In this document: piece after piece, positions 53,605 through 62,272 of the stretch
Position numbering within the stretch: the stretch's first letter is position 1
Layout: each line of letters begins with the position of its first letter
Source of the DNA: Ruminiclostridium papyrosolvens DSM 2782
GTDB taxonomy: Bacteria > Bacillota > Clostridia > Acetivibrionales > DSM-1351
Reading direction: 5' to 3'
Length of the DNA: 64,000 nt
NCBI RefSeq assembly: GCF_029318685.1
Contig: NZ_CP119677.1
Location: 2,163,001 to 2,227,000, forward strand
Program-made: the position numbers and the translations under genes
The notes under the pieces: generated by a model
What the model was told of the DNA's origin: nothing
Seen by the model: only the letters and a program-made list of their open reading frames with translations
The model's database searches: none

Positions 53605-53665
53605 GTGTAATACGGATGGTCCTCTGCACTTATGATGCACGAACATCTAGGAGAGGGAGGAGGAA
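53605..53665 (+). ncRNA. L19 leader-like RNA
   Basis: A compact leader with an outer pairing of tcctct (53620s) and aggaga/agaggga (53650s) and an inner hairpin tgca-cttatga-tgca. It resembles the Firmicute L19 leader motif that regulates rplS. Confidence 0.6.
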
Positions 53666-53672
53666 ACAAATA

Positions 53673-54023
53673 ATGGATATATTGAAGTCAATCGAAAATG
53701 AACAAATAAGAACTGACCTTCCTAAATTGGAAATTGGTGATTTTATCAAAGTTCATGCTAAGATTAAGGAAGGAAACAGGGAAAGAATACAGGTATTCGA
53801 AGGTACTGTTATAGCTTTAAAAGGTTCCGGATTAAAGGAAACTTTTACAGTTAGAAGAGTATCCTACGGTGTAGGTGTTGAAAGAGTATTCCCTGTTAAC
53901 TCACCAAGAATCGACCATATTGATGTGGTTAGAAAAGGTGTTGTTAGAAGAGCTAAGCTGTACTATCTGCGTGATAGAGTTGGTAAGGCTGCTAAAGTTA
54001 AGGAAAGACTTGACAAAAAATAA
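53673..54023 (+). CDS. rplS: Ribosomal protein L19
   Basis: 116 residues: the standard [22 protein letters not shown] region in parts, [19 protein letters not shown], and [26 protein letters not shown] before ATG 53673 fixes the start; the frame open to 53616 covers the leader. A 50S/30S bridge protein. Confidence 0.97.
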   Translation: MDILKSIENEQIRTDLPKLEIGDFIKVHAKIKEGNRERIQVFEGTVIALKGSGLKETFTVRRVSYGVGVERVFPVNSPRIDHIDVVRKGVVRRAKLYYLRDRVGKAAKVKERLDKK

Positions 54024-54034
54024 GTATTAGAAAC

Positions 54035-54066
54035 AAAAACCTAGGAGCGCTTGTTCCTAGGTTTTT
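54035..54066 (+). terminator. Terminator after rplS
   Basis: aaaaacctagga/tcctaggttttt, 12-base stem and T5 tail. Confidence 0.92.
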
Positions 54067-54198
54067 AGCTATACAAAAAAGTAAATAATAATATTTATTT
54101 AAATCATATTTGAAAAAAGTGTTATATTTATATATAATAGTAACGTTCTAATGGAAATTTGGAAATCCTGATTGTATAAATTAAAAGGTGGTGTTTCA

Positions 54199-54927
54199 AT
54201 GGAAAACCAGAATATTGATGATAAAGATCAATTGAATATGGAAGATAAGGAACAATTGGACTTGGATAAAAATATTTCTGAAATTAACTCAGAAGACTCT
54301 GAAAATAGTGAAGTTGTTGAAGAAGAAACAGGTAATGCCAAAAAAAAGACTTCTTTAGGCAGAGAGATTTTTGAGTGGTTTTTGGTGATTGTTGCAGCGT
54401 TAGTTATATCCATGGTAATAAAGGCCTTGGTATTTTCAACCTACAAGGTTAATATGGTATCAATGGAAAATACACTTTTTGAAGGCCATAATGTAATAGT
54501 TTACAAGACAGGTTATTTTTTCAGTCAGCCAAAACATGGGCAGATAATAGTCTTTACACATGAAGAAGGCCAGTTTAAAGGCTTGCTTAAATATTTGCCT
54601 ATAGCAAACCCCGGGGAAGTTGATTATATAAAAAGAGTAATCGGAGTACCGGGAGATGAGATTGACATCAAGGATGGTTATGTTTGGAGAAAATCCTCCG
54701 GAGATAAAGATTTTGTTAAGTTAGATGAGCCATATGCAAAGGGGCTTACAGATTCACATGGAATGCAGCTTCCCTATAAAGTGCCTGAGGATAAGTTATT
54801 TGTAATGGGCGATAATAGGGAACAGAGCCTTGATTCAAGGCAAATTGGTCCGGTTGATATTGATTCTGTCATAGGACACGCTGTAGTAAGGATATGGCCT
54901 TTATCAAAATTTGGCGGTTTAAAGTAA
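54199..54927 (+). CDS. lepB: Signal peptidase I
   Basis: 242 residues. An acidic cytoplasmic N-terminus of about 50 residues, one membrane helix (about 60-80), catalytic Ser88 in VNMVSMENTL, Lys145 in VDYIKRVIGVPGDE and GDNREQSLDSR. It cleaves signal peptides outside the membrane. AAGGTGG 8 bases before ATG 54199. Confidence 0.94.
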   Translation: MENQNIDDKDQLNMEDKEQLDLDKNISEINSEDSENSEVVEEETGNAKKKTSLGREIFEWFLVIVAALVISMVIKALVFSTYKVNMVSMENTLFEGHNVIVYKTGYFFSQPKHGQIIVFTHEEGQFKGLLKYLPIANPGEVDYIKRVIGVPGDEIDIKDGYVWRKSSGDKDFVKLDEPYAKGLTDSHGMQLPYKVPEDKLFVMGDNREQSLDSRQIGPVDIDSVIGHAVVRIWPLSKFGGLK

Positions 54928-54954
54928 TATAACTTCATATACAAAGGAGAAATT

Positions 54955-55833
54955 ATGAACATTCAATGGTTTCCGGGGCATATGGCAAAAACAAGAAGGT
55001 TGATAGCCGAGAATTTAAAGCTTGTTGATGTTATTATTGAGCTTCTTGATGCGAGAATACCATTTAGCAGCAGAAATCCTGAAATTAATTCATTAATAAA
55101 TAATAAGCCCAGACTGATTGCTTTCAATAAATCTGATCTTGCAGATGACAGAATATCAAGACAGTGGATAAAGTGGTATGCTGAGCAGGGTATTGATTGT
55201 ATTCTGATTAATTCCATAAATGGAAAGGGCCTTAACGAAATTAAAGCCAGAGCCAGAGAATTAATGTCTGAAAAAATAGAGCGTAACAAAGCAAAGGGTA
55301 AGCTATTTACTCCTGTGAGAACCATGGTTGTGGGTATCCCCAATGTGGGTAAATCTTCCTTTATAAACAAGATTGTCGGTAGGGCAACGGCAGTTACCGG
55401 TGATAGGCCCGGAGTAACCAGAGGCAAGCAGTGGATAAGAATAAACTCAGAAATAGAGCTGCTTGATACACCGGGAATACTCTGGCCCAAGTTTGAAGAT
55501 CAGGAAGTAGGCATGAACCTTGCTTTTACGGGAGCCATTAAGGATGATATTATGGATACTGGTGAGGTTGCCATGGAGCTTCTTCACAGGTTGTCAAAAA
55601 CATACAATACTGAACTTTGTACTCGCTTCAAGCTTGAGCCTGAAACTATAAAAGATATGAAGCCTCTTGAGCTGTTGGAGACGGTTGGACGTAAAAGAGG
55701 GTGCATTGTTTCAAAAGGTGAGATAGATTATTCAAGAATTTCAGCTATAGTTCTGGATGAATTCAGGGGTGGTAAGATAGGACGTGTAACCCTTGAGAAG
55801 CCGGGGGACAGGGCTGAAACAAAGACTGAATAG
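54955..55833 (+). CDS. rbgA: Ribosome biogenesis GTPase A
   Basis: 292-residue circularly permuted GTPase (YlqF): G4 NKSD at 58-61 comes before G1 GIPNVGKS at about 127-134 and G3 DTPGI. It assists late 50S assembly. The N-terminus IQWFPGHMAKTRR is typical. Neighbour rnhB follows, as in B. subtilis. Confidence 0.95.
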   Translation: MNIQWFPGHMAKTRRLIAENLKLVDVIIELLDARIPFSSRNPEINSLINNKPRLIAFNKSDLADDRISRQWIKWYAEQGIDCILINSINGKGLNEIKARARELMSEKIERNKAKGKLFTPVRTMVVGIPNVGKSSFINKIVGRATAVTGDRPGVTRGKQWIRINSEIELLDTPGILWPKFEDQEVGMNLAFTGAIKDDIMDTGEVAMELLHRLSKTYNTELCTRFKLEPETIKDMKPLELLETVGRKRGCIVSKGEIDYSRISAIVLDEFRGGKIGRVTLEKPGDRAETKTE

Positions 55834-55840
55834 AAATAGA

Positions 55841-55873
55841 AAAGGTTGCCCTTTTAGGGCAGCCTTTTTATGG
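55841..55873 (+). terminator. Terminator after rbgA
   Basis: aaggttgccc/gggcagcctt with a short loop and T5 tail. Confidence 0.85.
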
Positions 55874-55962
55874 CAGGAGGCATTATTTATAACACCAGCC
55901 ATTACAAATAATATATAAGAAATTAAATGTGTTTATTATATTGTATATATTGGAGAATAAAA

Positions 55963-56730
55963 ATGGGAAATTTAACACTAAAGCAAATTCAGGAAGAGGC
56001 TCAAAAGCTTACGGTTCATGAAGCAATTGAGTACTTGTCGTCTTTACATAACACAGGTTTTAAAGTAGATAAACTTTTAGAAAAATATTATAAAATAAAG
56101 CAAAAGCACGAAAAGGAAATGGAAAGACTTCATAAAATGCTCTGTTTTGAAAGACAGGCTATAAGTGAAGGCTTTGATTATATTGCAGGCGTTGACGAAG
56201 CAGGGCGTGGACCTCTGGCAGGCCCTGTAGTGGCGGCTGCTGTAGTTTTACCCAAGGGACTGACAATAGAAGGTGTAAATGATTCAAAAAAACTTTCAGA
56301 GGCTCAAAGAGAAAAATTATTTGATGAAATAAAAGAAAAAGCTCTTTCTTATGGGATTTCAGTTGTTGATGAAAAATACATAGATGAGGTTAATATATTA
56401 AATGCAACAAAAATGGCAATGACTGAAGCCTTAAACCGACTTGACCCCATTGCTGACTGTATTCTTTTAGATGCTGTAAGTCTTGATAATATAAGTACAA
56501 AGCAGGTTCCCATTATAAAAGGTGATAGCCTTAGTCTGTCCATTGCAGCAGCATCAATCCTTGCAAAGGTTACAAGAGACAGGCTTTTAATGGAATATGA
56601 TGCAAAATATCCACAGTATGGATTTGCTGCACATAAAGGATATGGAACTCCTCAACATATTTCTGCTATTAAAAAATTTGGTCTTTGTCCGATACATAGA
56701 TTAAGCTTTGTTAAAAATTTCGTGGAGTGA
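55963..56730 (+). CDS. rnhB: Ribonuclease HII
   Basis: 255 residues. GVDEAGRGPLAGPV with Asp78-Glu79, DSKKLS, and SIAAASILAKVTRD give the RNase HII active site for RNA in DNA-RNA hybrids. An N-terminal helical extension of about 70 residues is common in Firmicutes. GGAG 7 bases before ATG 55963. Confidence 0.95.
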   Translation: MGNLTLKQIQEEAQKLTVHEAIEYLSSLHNTGFKVDKLLEKYYKIKQKHEKEMERLHKMLCFERQAISEGFDYIAGVDEAGRGPLAGPVVAAAVVLPKGLTIEGVNDSKKLSEAQREKLFDEIKEKALSYGISVVDEKYIDEVNILNATKMAMTEALNRLDPIADCILLDAVSLDNISTKQVPIIKGDSLSLSIAAASILAKVTRDRLLMEYDAKYPQYGFAAHKGYGTPQHISAIKKFGLCPIHRLSFVKNFVE

Positions 56731-56787
56731 TACGTATTCTTCAAAAGATTTGCATAGCAATTTATTGTATGGCTGGAGGATAAGAGA

Positions 56788-58563
56788 TTGAGAATAGATG
56801 GGTTAGCAGCAGGTCAAATAAATATTTCAAATAACAATACGGATATTCTGAATAAACTTAAACCGGGTGACGTAATCAGGGCACAGATACTTGAGAACAG
56901 CGGAGAAGAACTGACCATAAAGCTTTCAGACGGTTCTGAGGTAAATGCAAATGCCTTAAAAACAATTAATGCAAAAGAAGGAGACTTTGTCAACTTTGTT
57001 TTCAAGGGAACAGAGGATGGTAAGCTTGTTCTTGAGTCTTTAGGAGCAAACTCGTCCCAGCCTGTTAATGAGGCTCTTATAAATGCTAAAAGTGCTTTAG
57101 CTTCAATTAATGTGCCTATTTCTGATAAAAATATAGAAATGGCTATGGCATTACTTAAGCAAAACTTGCCTGTAACCAATGAAACCTTATTAAAAATGGC
57201 AGAACTGACTGGCTCAGGCAAGGGGTTAAAAGCGGATGCGGCTGCTTTTCTTATAGCATCAAAATTATCTGATAATAATAGTAATATTGAAAACCTCCAG
57301 AGCCTGCTTTCCGGCCGTTTAAAAATAACAGATAACATAAGTGGTCTTATAAAACTTGTTGAGGGTACAGGGGAGACTGAAGCCCCTAAAACGCCACAAG
57401 AAATTGTTAACAGACTTGCAAGTCTTGTAAAGGAAAACAATGAAAATATACCTGTTAAAGCAGCAGTTATTGATAATATCCTTGACAGGCTTATTTCAGG
57501 TATAAAAATGAAGCTGGGAAGTGGGGAGAGTATTGCTGAGGGAAGCAGTGCAAGTAATAGCCCTGCAGGAAAATCTGAAGCAGCACTCTTGAAGGGAAAT
57601 AGTCCCGCCACAGGTGTACAAAATTCTGCTGTGGATGAAAATCAGCCAAATACGTCAAGTACTCAAAACAGTAAGGCTAAAACTGAAATCAATCAGTTAT
57701 TACGTGAAGAGAAGGGTTTTAGCATAGATAAAAACATATCCTCTGAACCACTTTCAAAGGCAGACCTGCCGATTCTCAAGGATATAAGAAACCAACTTCA
57801 AACTATTGCAGAGGAACAAAAACTCACTCAAGAACAATTTACGGCTATTAAATATATTGCCAAGGAAATTAACAGTACTATTGACAAAATAGGATTAAGA
57901 CAGCAGGAATTGGATAGCTTCAACTTAGATGCAGGTAAACAACATATTATAAAGGATGCGGTAAATACTCTTAAAAACCTGATTGTCAGAATAGACCGCC
58001 AAAACAACGAGGAAATTAATCCTGTAAAGCTTTACAATGACTTTGAAAGCTCCCTGACAATAGTAAAAAATGCCATACAGCATTTGCCTTCCGCAGCCAG
58101 GGAAGCAGCGGTAAACATAATCAATAACTTGGAGGGTAATGTTAATTTTATAAACCAATTGAATAATTACAGTTCATATGTTCAGCTTCCCCTGAGCATA
58201 TTCAACAAAAACACTACCGGTGAGCTTTATATGCTTAAAAAAGGTTCCAAGGCAAAAAAGCTGGACCCGTCAAATTTGACGGTACTCCTTTCATTGGAAA
58301 CTAACAATATCGGAAGGATAGATACCTTATTAAGCATAAAGGAAAAGGATGTCAGCACAAATTTCAGGCTTGAAGACAGCGGAGTTTTCAATATATTAAA
58401 GGACAGCCACAAGTTGTTGTACAATTCACTGCTGGAAAAGGGCTTTAGGTTAGTGGATTTTACTTATAAGCTCTTGGAAGACCCAATCAACATCGTAAAT
58501 TTTGAAGAAGAAGCTAAAAAAGAGTTTATCAAAACGCCAAATAATATCGATATTTTAGTGTAA
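56788..58563 (+). CDS. YlqG-like protein with FliK-type C-terminal domain
   Basis: 591 residues. Residues 1-90 resemble a small beta domain (DVIRAQILENSGEELTIKLSDG in part); the middle (about 250-330) is Ser/Asn/Ala-rich and variable; the C-terminus (about 470-590) resembles a hook-length-control domain. B. subtilis ylqG holds this place between rnhB and ylqH. The function is unknown; a link to flagellar export is inferred from the neighbour. GGAGG precedes TTG 56788. Confidence 0.6.
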   Translation: MRIDGLAAGQINISNNNTDILNKLKPGDVIRAQILENSGEELTIKLSDGSEVNANALKTINAKEGDFVNFVFKGTEDGKLVLESLGANSSQPVNEALINAKSALASINVPISDKNIEMAMALLKQNLPVTNETLLKMAELTGSGKGLKADAAAFLIASKLSDNNSNIENLQSLLSGRLKITDNISGLIKLVEGTGETEAPKTPQEIVNRLASLVKENNENIPVKAAVIDNILDRLISGIKMKLGSGESIAEGSSASNSPAGKSEAALLKGNSPATGVQNSAVDENQPNTSSTQNSKAKTEINQLLREEKGFSIDKNISSEPLSKADLPILKDIRNQLQTIAEEQKLTQEQFTAIKYIAKEINSTIDKIGLRQQELDSFNLDAGKQHIIKDAVNTLKNLIVRIDRQNNEEINPVKLYNDFESSLTIVKNAIQHLPSAAREAAVNIINNLEGNVNFINQLNNYSSYVQLPLSIFNKNTTGELYMLKKGSKAKKLDPSNLTVLLSLETNNIGRIDTLLSIKEKDVSTNFRLEDSGVFNILKDSHKLLYNSLLEKGFRLVDFTYKLLEDPINIVNFEEEAKKEFIKTPNNIDILV

Positions 58564-58602
58564 ATACATCAAAATCAAAATTACGAATGGTGGGGATGAC
58601 GG

Positions 58603-58899
58603 TTGAAGGAAGACAACGTAAAAAAACAAATAAAACATGCAGCAGCCCTTCAATATTCACCTGATTCTGACGCAGCTCCCAGAATAGTTGCAGCCGGAAA
58701 GGGTCAAATAGCAGAGAGAATTATTCAGAAGGCACAGGAAAATAATGTTCCGTTATATCAGGACACAAATCTGGCCCAAACTCTTTCCTCTTTAAGTATA
58801 GGGGATGAAATACCTCCTGAAATATATGAAGTGGTTGCAGAGATACTTATTTTTATTGGCTGTGTGGATGAAAGCTATGGAGATTTGTACGATGACTGA
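58603..58899 (+). CDS. FlhB-like cytoplasmic domain protein (YlqH)
   Basis: 98 residues equal to the FlhB/EscU cytoplasmic domain without its membrane part: HAAALQYSPDSDAAPRIVAAGKG (the usual NPTH is replaced by DSDA), QENNVPLYQDTNLAQTL and IPPEIYEVVAEIL. Start TTG 58603 after GGGGATG. It overlaps yraN by 8 bases. Confidence 0.85.
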   Translation: MKEDNVKKQIKHAAALQYSPDSDAAPRIVAAGKGQIAERIIQKAQENNVPLYQDTNLAQTLSSLSIGDEIPPEIYEVVAEILIFIGCVDESYGDLYDD

Positions 58900-59272
58900 T
58901 GCGAATAAAAGGGAAATTGGAGCAGTCGGTGAGAGAGAAGCTGCGGAATTCCTTCAAAGAAACGGATACACTATTCTGAAAATAAATTACAGAGTAGGAC
59001 GTTTGGGCGAAATAGATATAATTGCCAATGATAATGAATACATATGTTTTATAGAGGTAAAAACCAGAAGAACAAGTACATTCGGATCACCCGGTGAAGC
59101 AGTGACAAAGACAAAACAGCAGAAGATTCGCCAAATAGCAGCTATCTATCTGACAAACACAAGAAAAATGGATAGTAACGTAAGATTTGATGTTATTGAA
59201 ATATTAATGAATAAATCCATGGAAAGTGTAAATAGCATAAAAAGTATTAATCTTATAAAAGACGCCTTTTAA
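58892..59272 (+). CDS. yraN: UPF0102/YraN family endonuclease-like protein
   Basis: 126 residues. GERAAxFL-type start (GEREAAEFLQRNGY), RVGRLGEIDIIA, and FIEVKTRRTSTFGSP contain the PD-(D/E)xK-like core of the YraN family. Role uncertain, possibly DNA repair. ATG 58892 overlaps the YlqH gene. Confidence 0.92.
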   Translation: MTDANKREIGAVGEREAAEFLQRNGYTILKINYRVGRLGEIDIIANDNEYICFIEVKTRRTSTFGSPGEAVTKTKQQKIRQIAAIYLTNTRKMDSNVRFDVIEILMNKSMESVNSIKSINLIKDAF

Positions 59273-59312
59273 GAAAGTATCAAATTCATATTGTTAAAAT
59301 GGAGATGACAGA

Positions 59313-60251
59313 ATGACTTTTGTTGACGCACATTGTGATACCATTACAACTATAATGAAAACAGGTGAAGCCCTGAAAAGTAACACCGGACATATTGATA
59401 TGGACAGACTAAAAAAGTATGATAGTTTTGTTCAGTTTTTTGCAGCATTTATTTCGCCTGAGCAGGCTAAAATGGGGGCTTTAAGGCGGGCACTTGATAT
59501 TATCGACAAACTCTACAGAGAAATAGAAATTAATAAGAATGATATAATGTTATGCCGAGATTACAATGATATAGCAAATGCAATAAAGAGTCGTAAAGTA
59601 GCTGCTGTTCTTACCATTGAGGGCGGGGAAGCACTGGAGGGAAGCTTGGCTGTATTGCGTATGCTTTATCAATTGGGTGTGAGGGCAATAACTCTCACTT
59701 GGAATTACAGAAACCAGATTGCTGACGGTGTAGCTGACTCTGTTACAAAAGGAGGTCTTACACCTTTTGGAAGGGAAGTAGTTGCTGAAATGAACAGACT
59801 GGGAATGCTGGTAGATGTATCCCACCTGTCAGAGTCGGGATTTTGGGATGTAATAAGTCTTTCGTCATCACCCATAATAGCATCCCATTCAAATGCTATA
59901 AAGATTTGCTCTCACAGCAGAAACTTAACCGATGAACAGCTTCTTGCATTGAAAAAAAATGGCGGTGTAACAGGTATAAATCTTTGCCCATACTTCATAG
60001 TTAATGAGGGTAAAGCCGAAATAAAACATGTCATATCTCATATTGAGCATATTGTAGGACTTACAGGGGAAGATACTCTTGGAATCGGAGCTGATTTTGA
60101 CGGAATAGATGAAACGCCTGTGGGACTTGAAGGAGTACAGTCCATATCGGATTTAATCAATGAATTGCTAAAATTAAATTATAGCGAAGCACTTGTAAAT
60201 AAAATTGCAGGAGAAAATTTTTTAAGAGTGCTGAAAACAGTTATTAAGTAA
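59313..60251 (+). CDS. Membrane dipeptidase (peptidase M19)
   Basis: 312 residues. Zinc site: VDAHCDT, the bridging Glu in LTIEGGEAL, His in VDVSHLSE and HSN. GIGADFDGIDETP is the family tail motif. Cleaves dipeptides. AATGGAGATG before ATG 59313. Confidence 0.9.
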   Translation: MTFVDAHCDTITTIMKTGEALKSNTGHIDMDRLKKYDSFVQFFAAFISPEQAKMGALRRALDIIDKLYREIEINKNDIMLCRDYNDIANAIKSRKVAAVLTIEGGEALEGSLAVLRMLYQLGVRAITLTWNYRNQIADGVADSVTKGGLTPFGREVVAEMNRLGMLVDVSHLSESGFWDVISLSSSPIIASHSNAIKICSHSRNLTDEQLLALKKNGGVTGINLCPYFIVNEGKAEIKHVISHIEHIVGLTGEDTLGIGADFDGIDETPVGLEGVQSISDLINELLKLNYSEALVNKIAGENFLRVLKTVIK

Positions 60252-60260
60252 GAAAAATTA

Positions 60261-60312
60261 CAAGCCGCTAATCTCAACTGGACAGGAAGGGGGAGCATTA
60301 GCGGCTTATATT
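60261..60312 (+). terminator. Terminator after the dipeptidase
   Basis: aagccgctaat/attagcggctt with a long loop and AT tail. Confidence 0.7.
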
Positions 60313-60744
60313 ATTAATCTTGGAAATGCCTTTTGAAGGCATTCATTTCTGATATGGAAGCCTTATAGGCTTCTTTACTTTTCTGAAATAAGATAACTAT
60401 GGTTTACATAATATTTTAATATGTAAATTATTATACAAAGCACATGGAGTAATGTCAATTGACTAAAATGTGTAATATCTGTGTTTTCTACTTTATTTCT
60501 CCATTAGGTGTAGGGGGGCTATAACCGCCTTTTATTGCTATATTTCAACATAAAAGGCTTTATAAAAAATTAACTGCAGTTTGATTCTTAGATTCCTGCA
60601 TAAATTTTAATAAAAGTCTTTTAAAGAATATTAGGGGTTATTTTTTTGAATTAGCAAGAACATAAAACTTGCAAATATTAAAAATATGTATTAGAATTGA
60701 TATATGTTTGTAACAGGTCAAAATGGCAGTTGGAGGAGATAATT
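60312..60744 (+). other. Intergenic region with small hairpins and the aminotransferase promoter
   Basis: I see hairpins aaatgccttt/gaaggcattt (60327), gaagcc/ggcttc (60355) and gccttttat/ataaaaggc (60528-60560). A promoter TTGCAA (60669-60674), 17 bases and TAGAAT (60692-60697) precedes the gene. No other gene. Confidence 0.5.
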
Positions 60745-62022
60745 ATGAAGAGTTATAAAGATTTATCCAAAGAAGAATTAAAAAATGAAATTGAGATATT
60801 AGAAAAAAGATATAATGCTTTTAAAGCGCAGAATCTTAAACTCGATATGACCAGAGGTAAGCCCTGTGCTGAACAGCTTGATATAAGCATGGATATACTT
60901 GATATACCTGCAAAAGAACTCAGAAAGGCTGCGGATGGCACAGATTGCTTTAATTATGGAGTCTTAGACGGTATTCCTGAAGCAAAGGCACTTTTTGCTG
61001 AAATGCTGGAGGTAAATACAGATGAAATCATTGTTGGAGGCAATTCCAGTCTGAACTTAATGTACGATACTATTGCAAGAGCTATGTCACTGGGTATCTT
61101 GGGAAGCACTCCATGGTCAAAGCTAGATGGTGTAAAATTCCTTTGTCCGAGTCCCGGATATGACAGACATTTTGCTATATGTGAATTATTTGGAATAGAA
61201 ATGATTACCGTAGATATGAAACAGGACGGACCGGATATGGATACCGTTGAAAAACTTGTTTCTGAAGACGAAAGTATAAAAGGTATATGGTGTGTACCAA
61301 AATATAGCAATCCTGACGGAATTACTTATACTGACGAGGTTGTTAACAGATTTGCGAACCTGAAGCCAAAAGCAAAGGATTTCAGAATATTCTGGGATAA
61401 CGCTTATTGCGTACATCATTTGTCAGAAAATCCTGACAAATTGAAGAACATACTTAAAGCCTGTAAGGATGCAGGAAAAGAGAATATGGTATATATTTTC
61501 AGTTCAACATCAAAGATAAGCTTCCCGGGTGCAGGGGTTGCGGTAATGGCAACAAGTACAGAAAATTTAAAAGGAATCAAAAAGAGTCTTACTATACAAA
61601 CAATTGGTCACGATAAGATAAATCAATTAAGACATGCAAAGTACTTTAAAAATCTTGAGGGTATTAATACTCACATGAAAAAGCATGCTGGCATATTGGA
61701 GCCAAAATTCAATACAGTTCTTCAAATTTTACAAGAAGAGCTTGGAGGCAAGGACATTGCTTCATGGAATAAGCCAAACGGAGGATACTTTGTCAGCCTC
61801 AATACTCTGGACAATTGCGCAAAAGAGGTTGCTAAGCTTGCAGGCGAAGCAGGAGTGGCATTAACTAAAGCAGGTGCTACATTCCCCTATGGAAATGACC
61901 CAAGGGACAGGAACCTGAGAATAGCTCCAACAATGCCTCCTGTTGAGGAATTGAAGAAGGCAATAGAAGTTCTGGCAATATGTGTTCAGCTTGTAAGTGC
62001 TTCTAAACTGTTAAATCAATAA
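60745..62022 (+). CDS. Class I aminotransferase, aspartate aminotransferase-like
   Basis: 425 residues with PLP fold-type I motifs: NLKLDMTRGKPC, FNYGVLDGIPEAK, a lysine-containing FSSTSKISFPGAG and NLRIAPTMPP. The N-terminal KDLSKEELKNEIEILEKRYNAFKAQ marks the Asp_aminotransf subgroup (PF12897 type). It interconverts aspartate or alanine with ketoacids. TTGGAGGAG precedes ATG 60745. Confidence 0.87.
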   Translation: MKSYKDLSKEELKNEIEILEKRYNAFKAQNLKLDMTRGKPCAEQLDISMDILDIPAKELRKAADGTDCFNYGVLDGIPEAKALFAEMLEVNTDEIIVGGNSSLNLMYDTIARAMSLGILGSTPWSKLDGVKFLCPSPGYDRHFAICELFGIEMITVDMKQDGPDMDTVEKLVSEDESIKGIWCVPKYSNPDGITYTDEVVNRFANLKPKAKDFRIFWDNAYCVHHLSENPDKLKNILKACKDAGKENMVYIFSSTSKISFPGAGVAVMATSTENLKGIKKSLTIQTIGHDKINQLRHAKYFKNLEGINTHMKKHAGILEPKFNTVLQILQEELGGKDIASWNKPNGGYFVSLNTLDNCAKEVAKLAGEAGVALTKAGATFPYGNDPRDRNLRIAPTMPPVEELKKAIEVLAICVQLVSASKLLNQ

Positions 62023-62033
62023 TTATTTTATAA

Positions 62034-62105
62034 ATAGCTTGAACAGGTGCATTTTTCAAGCTATAATAATCCATGAGTTAGAATTGTAATGCCAATTACA
62101 ATCTC
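62034..62105 (+). repeat. Two adjacent hairpins after the aminotransferase
   Basis: atagcttga/tcaagctat (62034-62063) and gttagaattgtaat-type stem attgtaat/attacaat (62087-62105) stand before the GC-rich terminator. Confidence 0.55.
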
Positions 62106-62124
62106 ATATTCATAAATGTCTAAA

Positions 62125-62150
62125 GCGGGAGAGTATCCCGCACTTTTTTT
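62125..62150 (+). terminator. Terminator before purB
   Basis: gcggga/tcccgc, loop gagta, T7 tail. Confidence 0.85.
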
Positions 62151-62159
62151 GCAACTTTC

Positions 62160-62203
62160 AAATCCGAACATTTTTAAATTTATTGATGCAAATATTCGGT
62201 ATA
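62160..62203 (+). promoter_or_regulatory. PurBox pair upstream of purB (predicted)
   Basis: AAATCCGAACATT (62160-62172) matches AWWWCCGAACWWT exactly. AATATTCGGTATA (62191-62203) matches the reverse-complement box at 11 of 13 bases. They face each other, 18 bases apart, in front of a TATAAT at 62209-62214. B. subtilis-type PurR uses such pairs. Confidence 0.7.
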
Positions 62204-62272
62204 TGTTGTATAATATTTGAGTGATATGAGAAATGATTAATTTAAATATTTTGTTTGTTGGGGGATTGTTGA

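Noticed and set aside
56814-57611. Minus-strand frame of 265 codons opposite the YlqG-like gene
   Set aside because: Low-complexity Ser/Phe/Leu translation typical of antisense frames; the plus strand has a ribosome-binding site and operon context.
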